Positions 9,520-19,598 of a DNA stretch of 38,632 nt are shown here, one piece after another. How positions within the stretch are numbered: position 1 is the stretch's first letter; every line of letters begins with the position of its first letter. The notes beneath the pieces were generated by a model that saw only the letters and a list, made by a program, of their open reading frames with translations, was not told where the DNA came from and searched no databases. The stretch spans positions 1 to 38,632 of the forward strand of contig CANRKL010000005.1 in the NCBI GenBank assembly GCA_947631205.1. The letters are read 5' to 3'. The position numbers and the translations under genes are program-made. This DNA is from an uncultured Bacilli bacterium (GTDB taxonomy: Bacteria; Bacillota_I; Bacilli_A; RF39; UBA660).

Positions 9520-10880
9520 TAAATATCGAAATAACCCTCCCAAGGGTCTTTTCTTTTAATTCTTTTTAAAGCTTCATCAATAGTTATTTCATCAGGTCTT
9601 ATCTTATCTAGTTCACTCCATTTAAGAGGCATTGATACGGACCCATTTTTAATTCTAATAGAGTAAGGAGCAACAGTAGTTGAACCCATTGTATTTCTAA
9701 CCCAATCAATTAAGATTTTGCCTTTTCTTTTATTTAATCTAATATTACTTACATATTTTGTAGGATAACGGTATTCCATTAATTTAGCAATGTTTTTAGC
9801 AACACTTCTAAAAGTTTGCCAATTTTTAATAGTATAAATAGGAACTACAATGTGATAGCCTTTTCCACCACTTGTCTTTAAAAAAGATACTAAGTTAAGT
9901 TCATCTAAGATTTTCTTTAAATCTCTTACTCCTTCTCTTACTTTACTAAGGGGCATACCAGTATCAGGGTCTAAATCAAAAACCATCATGTTTGGATAGC
10001 GATAAGAAAAAGCATGGGAACCCCATAGATGAAACTCATAACCATTCATTTCTACTTCATTAAGTAATCCTTCCCTGTCTTCTAAATAATAAAATTTTTG
10101 TTTATCGCCTTCTTTATTAGTTATTGTTTTTTCTTTAAAATACTTATTTTCATTAAAATGTTTCTTAAAGAAAGTATCACCTTTTACTCCATTAGGCGCT
10201 CTTTTGGTAGTAATAAGACGATTGGCTATATAAGGAAGCATTAAGGGAGCAACTTTTTGATAGTAATTAAATAAATCTTTTTTGGTAATTTTTTGTTTAG
10301 GAAATATTATTTTATCAGGATTAGTGAGATTAATATTTATTTTTTTATTTTGTATTTCTTCTTTTGTTTTTCCACTTCTTACACTAAATTTATAATTTTT
10401 AATATCAACAAAATTTTTAAATTCATCAGCTTCTTTTATTAATAACCAATTGTTTTCTTTAAAATGAACAAGATTCCATATTCCTTTTAATCTTTTACCA
10501 TGAAGTTCAAATTTTAAAAATCCTTTTTCTAAAGATTTTTTAGGATTATCTTCTAAAGTATAAGTACCTTCATCAAAAAGCATTACTACTCCAGCCCCAT
10601 ATAATCCTTCTTTTATTATTCCTTCAAAATCTTTATAATCATAGGGATGGTCTTCTACCATGACCGCTAATCTTTTGTCTTTGGGATTATAAGATGGTCC
10701 TTTAGGAACTGCCCAACTTTTTAATACTCCACCTACTTCTAGTCTTAAGTCATAATGTTCTTTAGAGGCCCAATGATGTTGGACGACAAATATTTTTTCT
10801 TGGGAATTTTTTTTCTTAACTCCTTTAGGTTCTTTTGTTTTACTAAAATCTCTTTTTTGATTATATTTTTCTAAAGCCAT
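9513..10880 (-). CDS. LigD-like protein: 3'-phosphoesterase (PE) domain fused to polymerase/primase (Pol) domain, no ligase domain
   Basis: PE: VVQHHWASKEHYDLRLEVGGVLKSWAVPKGPSYNP...VEDHPYDYKDFEGIIKEGLYGAGVVMLFDEGTY; Pol: LTNPDKIIFPKQKITKKDL..YYQ..., MVFDLDPD...FLKTSGGKGYHIVVPI. Confidence 0.9.
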   Translation of the reverse strand: MALEKYNQKRDFSKTKEPKGVKKKNSQEKIFVVQHHWASKEHYDLRLEVGGVLKSWAVPKGPSYNPKDKRLAVMVEDHPYDYKDFEGIIKEGLYGAGVVMLFDEGTYTLEDNPKKSLEKGFLKFELHGKRLKGIWNLVHFKENNWLLIKEADEFKNFVDIKNYKFSVRSGKTKEEIQNKKININLTNPDKIIFPKQKITKKDLFNYYQKVAPLMLPYIANRLITTKRAPNGVKGDTFFKKHFNENKYFKEKTITNKEGDKQKFYYLEDREGLLNEVEMNGYEFHLWGSHAFSYRYPNMMVFDLDPDTGMPLSKVREGVRDLKKILDELNLVSFLKTSGGKGYHIVVPIYTIKNWQTFRSVAKNIAKLMEYRYPTKYVSNIRLNKRKGKILIDWVRNTMGSTTVAPYSIRIKNGSVSMPLKWSELDKIRPDEITIDEALKRIKRKDPWEGYFDIYQ

Positions 10881-10928
10881 AATACCACCATAATTTTAAT
10901 ATAGGAATATTGTTTAATTTTATACTAT

Positions 10929-13900
10929 TTAATCTTTATTTTCATAAGCTAATAAATCTCTAATATCTTGTTCTGTAAGATTTTGTAAGAATTTATCATT
11001 ATCCATATCTTCTTCAATTATTTTATCAGATAAAACTTTTTTCTTTTCTTGTAAGGCTAATATTTTTTCTTCAATTGTTCCTTTACATATTAGCTTAATA
11101 ACTTCTACGGTTTTGGTTTGACCAATTCTGTGTGTTCGGTCGGTTGCTTGATTTTCCGCTTGAGGATTCCACCACATATCTAAGTGAATAACTACATCAG
11201 CACTGGTTAAATTAAGTCCAGTTCCTCCACTTTTTAACATTATTAAAAATACATTAGTCTTATCTTTATTAAACGCATCAACAAGCATTTGTCTTTTTTT
11301 AGCAGGAACATCTCCCGAAATCATATAACTAGAGATATTTTCTTTAGAAAATTTTTGTTCTACTATATCAAGGGCTGTTTTAAAACTAGAAAATAGTAGT
11401 ATTTTATGACCATTAGATATAACTTCTTTAATTATTTTTATTAAGTTTTCTAATTTAGCACTTTCTTCTTCATAATTTTTATATAAGATATGAGGGTCAA
11501 TACAAATTTGTCTTAGTCTGGTAAGCAAAGTTATTATTAACATTTTATTTTTAGTAAAGCCACTGTTGGTAATTAAATCATTCATTTTATCATTAACTAA
11601 TTTAACTTCAGCAGCATAGTATTTTTTTTGTAAAGGATTTAAATCTATGTATATATTATTTTCTATTTTAGGTGGTAAATCTTTTATTACATCATTCTTT
11701 TTTCTTCTTAAGATAAAAGGTTTTACTTGTTCTTTTAAACTTTTTAATAATTTATTGGTATCTTCATCAAAATCTTTAACTTTATATTTTTTTTGAAATC
11801 TTACTAAACTAGATAAAAATCCAGGCATGATAAAATCAAATATACTCCATAATTCAACTATTGAGTTTTCAATTGGGGTTCCGGTTAAGGCAAGTTTAGT
11901 TTCAGCTTTAATATTTTTAACAGCCATTGATAATCCAGCATGAGGATTTTTGATATTTTGGGCTTCATCGATTGCAAAAACTTTAAATACTTTATCTTGG
12001 TAAAATTCCTCGTCTTCCCTTAGTAATCCATATGATGTAATGTAAATATTTCCATGAAAGTTTTCTAGTTTATTTCTTCTTTCACTTCTTTGACCAGCAA
12101 AGACTTGGTATTTTAAATGAGGAGCAAATTTATGAAACTCATTTTCCCAGTTGTAAACAAGTGATGTAGGACAAACAATTAAAAATTTAGAATCACTATC
12201 TTCTTTTAATAATTTTTCAATGAAGATTATTGTTTGTAATGATTTTCCTAAACCCATTTCATCAGCTAATATGCCTCCAAAACCACATTTACAAATAGTA
12301 TACAACCATTTTACGCCACTTACTTGATAATCTCTTAACAGTTTTTGTTCATCTTTGGTAAATTCTAAATCATTATTTTGGAATTCTTTAAATTGATTAA
12401 TAAATTTTTGAAATAAAGAGTCAGTTTCAATTATATTATATTTTTTCTCTTTTAGGGAATCTAAATATAATGCTCGGTATTTAGGTATTTCACCATGACC
12501 TTCTTTTATATCTTTATTAGATAATTCTAATTCTTGAGTTAAATCTTTTATTTCATTTAAAGAATCTTGATCTAAGCTTAAGATGTCACCACTTTTTAAG
12601 CGATAGTATTTTTTATTTTCTTGCATGGATAAAAGAATATTATCTAATTCATCATTACTAATACCACCTAAGTCAAATTCATAACGAAGTATTTCATCTT
12701 GACCAATGGAAAAGTGAGTAGTTATTTTATTATCTTTAATAATATGAGTATTTTTAAAATTTTCGGTAGTAAATACCATATATTTTTCAGATAATTCATT
12801 AATCATGTTATCCATAAAATCACAAATTAAATCTAAATCACATAAAATTAAAGCATTATCTTTTTTAACAAATCCTAATTCTTCTAACTCTTTAACTACT
12901 TTTTCTTCATAATCAATATCTCTTATAACTTGACTTTCTTTATCAAAATAACTAATATCTTCATCATAAACAAATTTAGGATTACAAATAATACTATCTT
13001 CATTTAAATCAAAGTATAATTTAGTATCGGGATTATTTCCAATAATTAAATCATTAGTAGTTTCATCTAAAGTAATTTTTCCTTTAATTATTCTTAATAA
13101 ACTTTTTTGGAAGTCATAAAATTCTTTTTCACTAAAAATCATTTCATCTAAAGAATTATTTTTAAATTCATTTAGTAAAAATTGTTGTTTGGGATTTAAA
13201 TGATAGATTATATTATTATAATAAATATATTCATAGTCATCAGTTAAATTATAGAGATTATTTATGTTGTCAAGTGAGACTAAAGTATATTGTCCATTAG
13301 AAAGATGAAGAGAAAAATGCATGGGAAACTCATTTACTATGGGTGAATCTTCGGGGCTTTCATTGATATTTATTTTATGATATATTTTTAATAAATCTTT
13401 TATTTCTTGGCTATTTAAGCTTAAATAATTTCCGGTATAATAATGTCTAATTTTATAATTACTTATAAGTTTAATTAATTCTCTACTTTCTTTAGATAGA
13501 AAATGTTTTTCTGGGTCATAGACAAAACTAGTTCCAAAAGGATACTCCATACGTTCTTCTAAAGCTCTTTCAAAGCCATTAAACTTACTTAATAATGAAT
13601 AGAGTTTATCTATACCGATTTTAACTTTTAAATTTATACTGTCATAATAATAGTTATTTTCAATAGTTAAATAAGGAATTAGTTTAACTTCTTTTTTAAT
13701 TGTTACTTCTTCACTAAATTTTTCTTTTAATTTTTGAAATAAATCTTTAGTTTTTTCAATGTTATTTTTCGATTTAGTTACTGATTTAAATAATTCGTCA
13801 GAATAAGTTATTAAACAAGCCGCGATGTGCTTACAAGAAAAAGTAGCATTAAATTGTTCACAAGTACAAGAAGCACTTTCTATTTCATTATTTTTAATAT

Positions 13901-14078
13901 TAATATAAACGACATATCTTTTATTAATTCGTTCAGACCTTACTAAAAAATTATGTCTAATCTCACTCATGACATTTACTTTACCAACATAATCTATATA
14001 ATCTTCATCATAATTAAGACCTTTTTCATAATCTTTTGGTAAAACAAAATCTAAAATTTTATTAGTTATTTCATCCAT
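10929..14078 (-). CDS. SNF2-family DEAD/DEAH-like helicase/ATPase with N-terminal SWIM zinc finger
   Basis: SWIM SCTCEQFNATFSCKHIAAC; GGILADEMGLGKSLQTI Walker A; DEAQNIKNP; LTGTPIENS; GGTGLNLTSAD; DRTHRIGQ. Start taken as ATG 14078. Confidence 0.93.
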   Translation of the reverse strand: MDEITNKILDFVLPKDYEKGLNYDEDYIDYVGKVNVMSEIRHNFLVRSERINKRYVVYINIKNNEIESASCTCEQFNATFSCKHIAACLITYSDELFKSVTKSKNNIEKTKDLFQKLKEKFSEEVTIKKEVKLIPYLTIENNYYYDSINLKVKIGIDKLYSLLSKFNGFERALEERMEYPFGTSFVYDPEKHFLSKESRELIKLISNYKIRHYYTGNYLSLNSQEIKDLLKIYHKININESPEDSPIVNEFPMHFSLHLSNGQYTLVSLDNINNLYNLTDDYEYIYYNNIIYHLNPKQQFLLNEFKNNSLDEMIFSEKEFYDFQKSLLRIIKGKITLDETTNDLIIGNNPDTKLYFDLNEDSIICNPKFVYDEDISYFDKESQVIRDIDYEEKVVKELEELGFVKKDNALILCDLDLICDFMDNMINELSEKYMVFTTENFKNTHIIKDNKITTHFSIGQDEILRYEFDLGGISNDELDNILLSMQENKKYYRLKSGDILSLDQDSLNEIKDLTQELELSNKDIKEGHGEIPKYRALYLDSLKEKKYNIIETDSLFQKFINQFKEFQNNDLEFTKDEQKLLRDYQVSGVKWLYTICKCGFGGILADEMGLGKSLQTIIFIEKLLKEDSDSKFLIVCPTSLVYNWENEFHKFAPHLKYQVFAGQRSERRNKLENFHGNIYITSYGLLREDEEFYQDKVFKVFAIDEAQNIKNPHAGLSMAVKNIKAETKLALTGTPIENSIVELWSIFDFIMPGFLSSLVRFQKKYKVKDFDEDTNKLLKSLKEQVKPFILRRKKNDVIKDLPPKIENNIYIDLNPLQKKYYAAEVKLVNDKMNDLITNSGFTKNKMLIITLLTRLRQICIDPHILYKNYEEESAKLENLIKIIKEVISNGHKILLFSSFKTALDIVEQKFSKENISSYMISGDVPAKKRQMLVDAFNKDKTNVFLIMLKSGGTGLNLTSADVVIHLDMWWNPQAENQATDRTHRIGQTKTVEVIKLICKGTIEEKILALQEKKKVLSDKIIEEDMDNDKFLQNLTEQDIRDLLAYENKD

Positions 14079-14145
14079 TACAATCACCAAAAACTTTCAA
14101 GTCGGTAACTATTATATCATACTTTTTCTTATAAGCTATATTTTT

Positions 14146-17100
14146 TTATTTATTATTTGCAATTGTTTGGTAATAATTATATCTTTCTATGGCATTTTGT
14201 TTATTTTGTTCTAATAAAATAAGGGCTAAATCTTTATTTTTAATTTTTAATGAATTATAACGTATTTCATTGTCTAAAAATTCATGGTAACGATTAAAAT
14301 CTGGTTCTTTAGAATCCATAGTTAAAGTTTTCTCATCTGGATTATAGCGCATAAGTAAAGTATAACCTACATTTACAGCTAGTTTTTGTTCTTTAGTAGT
14401 ACAAGATAATCCTCCTTTTATTCCATGTTCAATACAAGGAGCATAAGCAATAATTAAACTAGGTCCATTATGTTCACTTGCTTCTTTAAAAGATTTTAAA
14501 GTTTGCATCATATCAGCCCCTAGGGAAATACTTGCAACATAACAATTAGGATATGACATAGCTATTCTAAATAAATCTTTTTTAGGACTTCTTTTTCCTA
14601 AATCAGCAAATTCAGCAACTTGACCATATCGACTGCTTTTACTTGTTTGACCTCCTGTATTAGAATATACTTCAGTATCTAATACTAAAACTTTAATATT
14701 TTCATTACTTGATAAGACATGGTCTAAGCCCCCAAAGCCTATATCATAAGCCCAGCCATCTCCTCCTATGGCCCAGACAGTTCTTCTAGGTATGTAAGAC
14801 AAGAGGCTTCGTAATTCTTCACTTATATCTCTCATAGCTAGTTCTTTAATTAATTCTTGGGTTTTATTGAAATCTTCAAAATTATCTAAAATATTTTGAT
14901 AAATAGGATAGTTTTTATCGTTTTTATTTTGGACATATGTATTAAGGATTTTTTTAATTCTTTCTCTTTTTACTTGATAAGATAAATGAATACCATAAGC
15001 AAATTCAGCATTATCTTCAAATAAAGAGTTAGCCCAAGGTATGGAATAAGGTGTTGTTGGTGCAGAGCCTCCATATATTGATGAACAACCTGTTGCATTA
15101 GCTATAACTATTTCATCTTGGAAAAGTTCGGTTAAAAGTTTAATATAACTAGTTTCTCCACAACCAGCACAAGCTCCTGAAAACTCAAATCTTGGCTTTA
15201 ATAATTGACTTCCTTTAATAGAATATTTAGGATATATTGAAGGATTTTCATAGTTATTAAAATATTTCATTGTTAAGTTATCTTCTTCTATATTATCAGT
15301 TAGTTCTAAAGCTTTTACTCCATTTTTTCCAGGACAAATGTCTATACATAATCCACAAGATGTACAATCCTTACTAGATACGCCGATATAAAAGTTATAG
15401 TTTTTATCTTTTATATCTGGTATACCATTACCATCTTTAACTAAGAAAGGTCTTATAACAGCATGAGGACAAACAAAAGAACACATTCCACAAGCAATAC
15501 AATTTTCTTTAATCCATTTAGGAGCATATTTAGATATACCTCTTTTTTCTAATTTACTAAGTCCATTAGGAAAAGCCCCATGACATACTTCTTTAAAGTA
15601 AGAGACTGGTACTTCATTGGCCATTCTGTGATTTATTAGACTAAATAAATCATTAGCTTCAATAATTGTTCCTATAGGGTTAGATAATTCATATTTTTTA
15701 ACTTTATTGATGGCTTCTTTAATAGCATTTTGGTTATTTGTAACTACATCCTCACCCTTAACTCTATAACTATCTTCTATTCTTTTAGATAATATTTCCA
15801 TACTATCTTTAATACCAAGAATATTTAAAATAATAATTTCCATAATCTTGCTTATTTTATCTTTTAAGTTATGTTTTAAAGCTAGGGAGAAAGCATCAAT
15901 AGTTAAAATTTTTAAGTTTCTTTCTTTGATAATTTTTAAATCATGTTGATTAATAATTTTAGATAAATCTTCATCATCACTCATATTAATTAAAACTAAA
16001 CTATTTTCTTTAGCTGAGTCTAATAAATGATATTTTTGAAAATATACTAATTTTGTTACAACAATTATGTCAGTATTAGTTACATAATAAGGGGCTTTAA
16101 TTATTTCATCGCTAATTCTTAAGTGACTAATTGTTACTCCTCCACTTTTTTTAGAATCATATTCAAAATATCCTTCAACATATGAATTATTGGCCCCAAT
16201 AATTTTTAATATATCTTTACTAGCTGATACCATTCCATCAGAACCAAAACCATATATTTTTAGTTCACGAGCATTAAGCATAATATTATAAGGTGATTCT
16301 TCTAAACTTTTATTAGTTACATCATCTTTAATGCCAATTGTAAAATCATTTTTTAAATTATTATCTAAGGCATCAAATACGCTTTTTATTTGACTAGGGG
16401 TGGTATTTTTAGAAGACAAGCCATATCTTCCACCAACAACTGTTATATTAGTATTTTTAAGGGCACTTAATATATCTAGGTATAAAGGCTCGCCATTACT
16501 TCCAGCTTCTTTGGTTCTATCTAAAACAGCAATTTTTTGGACAGTTTTAGGTAAAACATTTAATAAATATTTACTAGAAAAAGGACGATATAAATGGACT
16601 GTTATTAAACCAACTTTTCTATTATGTTTATTTAAATCATCAACAACTAATTTAATTGTATCACATACACTTCCCATAGCTACAATAACGTTTAAAGCTT
16701 CAGGGTCACCATAATAATTGAAAGGTTTATAATTTTCTCCTGTTAAATCGTTAATTTTTTGCATATAATCAAAAACAATATCTGGCATTTTTTCATAATA
16801 TGGATTTCTTGCTTCCACACTTTGAAAATATATATCTTCATTTAAAGCCATTCCATATTGAACATGGGCTCCAACATTTAAAGCATTATTTTTAAATTTT
16901 TCTAATTCTTCATAATCTATTAAATTTAATAATTTTTCTCTATCTATTGTTTCAATTACATTTATCTCATGACTAGTTCTAAAGCCATCAAAAAAGTGTA
17001 AGAATGGAATATGGCCTTTAATTGCAGAAAGGTGTGCCACAGCAGCTAAGTTATAGGCATCAGTTACACTGCTACTAGCAAGAATACAAAATCCTGTTTG

Positions 17101-17493
17101 TCTTGTAGCATAAATGTCTGAGTGGTCTCCAAAAATAGATAAAGCATGAGTGGCTACTGTTCTTGAAGCAACATGGATAACGCCTGGAAGTCCTTCTCCG
17201 GCTATTTTATACATATTGGGTATCATTAGTAGTAATCCTTGACTTGCTGTAAATGTTGTTGCTAAAGAGCCTGCTAATAAAGCCCCATGTAAAGCTCCAG
17301 CAGCTCCGGCTTCGGATTGCATTTCTACTACTTTAACTTTATCATTAAATAAATTTAGAGCACCTTCACTATTTAGATTATCAACATTACTAGCCATAGG
17401 GCTTGATGGGGTGATAGGATAAATGGAAGCCATTTCACTAAATAAATAAGCCATTTGACTACAAGCGGTATTTCCATCAACAATTTTTCTCAT
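14146..17493 (-). CDS. nifJ: Pyruvate:ferredoxin (flavodoxin) oxidoreductase
   Basis: 1115 aa; YPITPSSPMA N-term, two 4Fe-4S motifs (CIACGMCSFVCPHAV; CTSCGLCIDICPGK), TPP motif GGDGWAYDIGFGGLDHVLSSNENI. Confidence 0.97.
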   Translation of the reverse strand: MRKIVDGNTACSQMAYLFSEMASIYPITPSSPMASNVDNLNSEGALNLFNDKVKVVEMQSEAGAAGALHGALLAGSLATTFTASQGLLLMIPNMYKIAGEGLPGVIHVASRTVATHALSIFGDHSDIYATRQTGFCILASSSVTDAYNLAAVAHLSAIKGHIPFLHFFDGFRTSHEINVIETIDREKLLNLIDYEELEKFKNNALNVGAHVQYGMALNEDIYFQSVEARNPYYEKMPDIVFDYMQKINDLTGENYKPFNYYGDPEALNVIVAMGSVCDTIKLVVDDLNKHNRKVGLITVHLYRPFSSKYLLNVLPKTVQKIAVLDRTKEAGSNGEPLYLDILSALKNTNITVVGGRYGLSSKNTTPSQIKSVFDALDNNLKNDFTIGIKDDVTNKSLEESPYNIMLNARELKIYGFGSDGMVSASKDILKIIGANNSYVEGYFEYDSKKSGGVTISHLRISDEIIKAPYYVTNTDIIVVTKLVYFQKYHLLDSAKENSLVLINMSDDEDLSKIINQHDLKIIKERNLKILTIDAFSLALKHNLKDKISKIMEIIILNILGIKDSMEILSKRIEDSYRVKGEDVVTNNQNAIKEAINKVKKYELSNPIGTIIEANDLFSLINHRMANEVPVSYFKEVCHGAFPNGLSKLEKRGISKYAPKWIKENCIACGMCSFVCPHAVIRPFLVKDGNGIPDIKDKNYNFYIGVSSKDCTSCGLCIDICPGKNGVKALELTDNIEEDNLTMKYFNNYENPSIYPKYSIKGSQLLKPRFEFSGACAGCGETSYIKLLTELFQDEIVIANATGCSSIYGGSAPTTPYSIPWANSLFEDNAEFAYGIHLSYQVKRERIKKILNTYVQNKNDKNYPIYQNILDNFEDFNKTQELIKELAMRDISEELRSLLSYIPRRTVWAIGGDGWAYDIGFGGLDHVLSSNENIKVLVLDTEVYSNTGGQTSKSSRYGQVAEFADLGKRSPKKDLFRIAMSYPNCYVASISLGADMMQTLKSFKEASEHNGPSLIIAYAPCIEHGIKGGLSCTTKEQKLAVNVGYTLLMRYNPDEKTLTMDSKEPDFNRYHEFLDNEIRYNSLKIKNKDLALILLEQNKQNAIERYNYYQTIANNK

Positions 17494-17570
17494 ATTTAAA
17501 CTCTCCTATTCTAACTACCCCAATTATATCATAAGAAAATAAGAATAAGTTTAAAAAATTATTGCCCTTA

Positions 17571-17599
17571 TTGACAGTACAAAAATAGTTTGCTATGAT
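17571..17599 (+). promoter_or_regulatory. Sigma-A-type promoter of HAD-like gene
   Basis: TTGACA-N17-TATGAT, followed by AAGGAGGGGGA RBS and ATG 17624. Confidence 0.75.
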
Positions 17600-17623
17600 G
17601 TAGATACTTAAGGAGGGGGATTT

Positions 17624-18229
17624 ATGAAAGTTATTTTTTTAGATATTGATGGAGTATTACAACCATATAAAGCGAGAGAAAGATTTGAACACGATTTAGA
17701 TGAAACAGTAAAGGAATTATCAGAAAAATACAACATTGATTACACAATTTATAATAAGTATGATGTAGGTGCATGTTATTATGATTGGGATGTAGATGCT
17801 GTAAACAGAATTAAAAAAATTATTGAGAAAACAGGGGCTAAAATAGTTATTTCAAGTGATTGGCGAATGGCTGCTGACCTTGCTGACCCAGAAAAAAAGC
17901 AAATTAATAAAATGTTAAATTTTTTAAGATTATGGGGATTAGAAGAATATTTAGTTGGAGAAAATGATGTTTACAGAAGCAAAGAAATGGGCGATTTATA
18001 TGAGACTATAAGTTTAATGAAACGTGTAGGAAATATTAGTCGAACAATTGAAATACTTAATTATTTAAAAGCTCATGAAGAAATAAAAAACTATGTAATC
18101 CTTGATGATACTAGTATATTAATTGATGAACACTTTGTTAAAACTAAAGATGTAATTAATGATTACCAAATGAAAAAGGCAATTAAAATATTAAATGACA
18201 AACATATAGAAATTCATAAAGAATATTAA
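17624..18229 (+). CDS. HAD-like domain protein
   Basis: MKVIFLDIDGVLQPY (DxDGV), KIVISSDWR, NYVILDDTS. Confidence 0.8.
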   Translation: MKVIFLDIDGVLQPYKARERFEHDLDETVKELSEKYNIDYTIYNKYDVGACYYDWDVDAVNRIKKIIEKTGAKIVISSDWRMAADLADPEKKQINKMLNFLRLWGLEEYLVGENDVYRSKEMGDLYETISLMKRVGNISRTIEILNYLKAHEEIKNYVILDDTSILIDEHFVKTKDVINDYQMKKAIKILNDKHIEIHKEY

Positions 18230-18232
18230 AAA

Positions 18233-18266
18233 AACTTTTTGTATAAAACTACAAAAAATTTTTTTA
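18233..18266. terminator. Bidirectional terminator
   Basis: TTTTTGTA-taaaac-TACAAAAA followed by T run; A run on the 5' side. Confidence 0.65.
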
Positions 18267-18268
18267 TT

Positions 18269-19588
18269 TTAATTTACTCCCTCTATTACAAAGGGATTAG
18301 ATTTACTTCCATAATCACTTGCTGAATTTTCTTTTATTTTTATATTGTTTTTTAAATAAGCAGTTGGTTGTATGTAAGCATCTCCTGCAGGAACTTTTAA
18401 TTCTACATCAGCGCTGGCACCAATAATAAACACATATTGATAACCCCCCGAACCTGTTGGACCATTTGAACTAGAGACAGGTGTTAGAGTATACCTTTGA
18501 ATACCGTAAATATAAAACCAATTATATACTTCACAGTCACCCCTATCCCAGTTAAACATTGTTCGAACTAAACAACTATATCGCTTGGCTCCTCCGACTG
18601 CATATCCATAATCACTTAGATACATAAGCCCTATATATCCGTCCCATGTTGTTGTTCTTGGCACGTTATCATTGCAATCAAGCCTACTACAATATGCTTT
18701 TCCATTAATGTCACTTCTTTCCGCTTTATACATATATTTGGCTGTTATTTTATTTCTATCAATGATATTAATAGCTTCATCTATTGTTCCTGTATTCCAA
18801 CGCACCTTGACTAACTTATCTTTAACTCCAGGAGTTAATCCAATACTACTAAAATCACAAGCTGTTTGTTTATTATTTTCTCCGCTATAACATTGCCCGC
18901 TCTCTTTGTTCCAATATGCTCCAAAATTTAACGTCGTCATTAAGTCCGCTTGGCTCCATTCATTCACTCCACTACCTCTGTTTACTTCATTTGATGATGA
19001 GTCCCAGCTCCATCTTCCTATGTTATATGCTCTAATGATTTTTACTAAATTTTCTAAATGAATTCCACCACTTTCATCTACTACTGTCATATTATTCATG
19101 ACTCCGATGATTCGCCATAAAATTGGTTCCCCACTAGAATCTCTATCTCCTATATCAATGTAATTTTTTGGACTTGCTCCGATATATCTTAAATTTACTT
19201 CACTTGTGTCATCATAAGTTAAATTAGTTGTATCTTTATCTGCTATATCATAAAAATAGTCACTTAATAAATTAGATGAAAAATATAGTTTACATCTTGT
19301 TTGATTTTTAGATATATTTGTTACAAAAGGTGCCCATTTTTGATAATTCCACGCAATATTTGCTCCATTATTACATTCAGCATGGTCAAATCTTAAATTA
19401 TCTAGATTTCCTTTTTGGGGCATTTCACTTAATTGTTGTTCACCATTGTAAAAAACTAAATAGACATCTTCTTTTTTATTATATTTTTTATAAGTATTAA
19501 TAAATTGAAAGATTATTAACATTAATGTAAAAAATAGAAAAATTACAATTATTTTTAAACATATATCTTTATTTAATATTTTTTTCAT
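18269..19588 (-). CDS. TM-anchored surface protein (paralog of the next gene)
   Basis: N-term hydrophobic segment IIVIFLFFTLMLIIFQFI; shares LRYIG/FxxPKNYIDIGDR...LWRIIGVMNNMT...VNEWS.ADLMTTLNFGAYWNKESGQCYSGENNKQTACDFSSIGLTPGVKDKLVKVRWNTGT...SASDYGSKSNPF with 19599-20801. Confidence 0.7.
   Translation of the reverse strand: MKKILNKDICLKIIVIFLFFTLMLIIFQFINTYKKYNKKEDVYLVFYNGEQQLSEMPQKGNLDNLRFDHAECNNGANIAWNYQKWAPFVTNISKNQTRCKLYFSSNLLSDYFYDIADKDTTNLTYDDTSEVNLRYIGASPKNYIDIGDRDSSGEPILWRIIGVMNNMTVVDESGGIHLENLVKIIRAYNIGRWSWDSSSNEVNRGSGVNEWSQADLMTTLNFGAYWNKESGQCYSGENNKQTACDFSSIGLTPGVKDKLVKVRWNTGTIDEAINIIDRNKITAKYMYKAERSDINGKAYCSRLDCNDNVPRTTTWDGYIGLMYLSDYGYAVGGAKRYSCLVRTMFNWDRGDCEVYNWFYIYGIQRYTLTPVSSSNGPTGSGGYQYVFIIGASADVELKVPAGDAYIQPTAYLKNNIKIKENSASDYGSKSNPFVIEGVN
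18785..18925. repeat. 141-bp identical repeat, copy 1 (within paralogous CDS)
   Basis: tgttcctgtattccaacgc...ccaatatgctccaaa identical to 20082-20222. Confidence 0.9.
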
Positions 19589-19598
19589 TTTTTATGCC

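Noticed and set aside
16400-16714. 104-aa + strand ORF
   Set aside because: Lies fully inside the pyruvate:ferredoxin oxidoreductase gene on the other strand; spurious.
18672-19500. + strand ORFs 18672-18890 and 19318-19500
   Set aside because: Antisense to the surface-protein CDS, no RBS or recognisable family.
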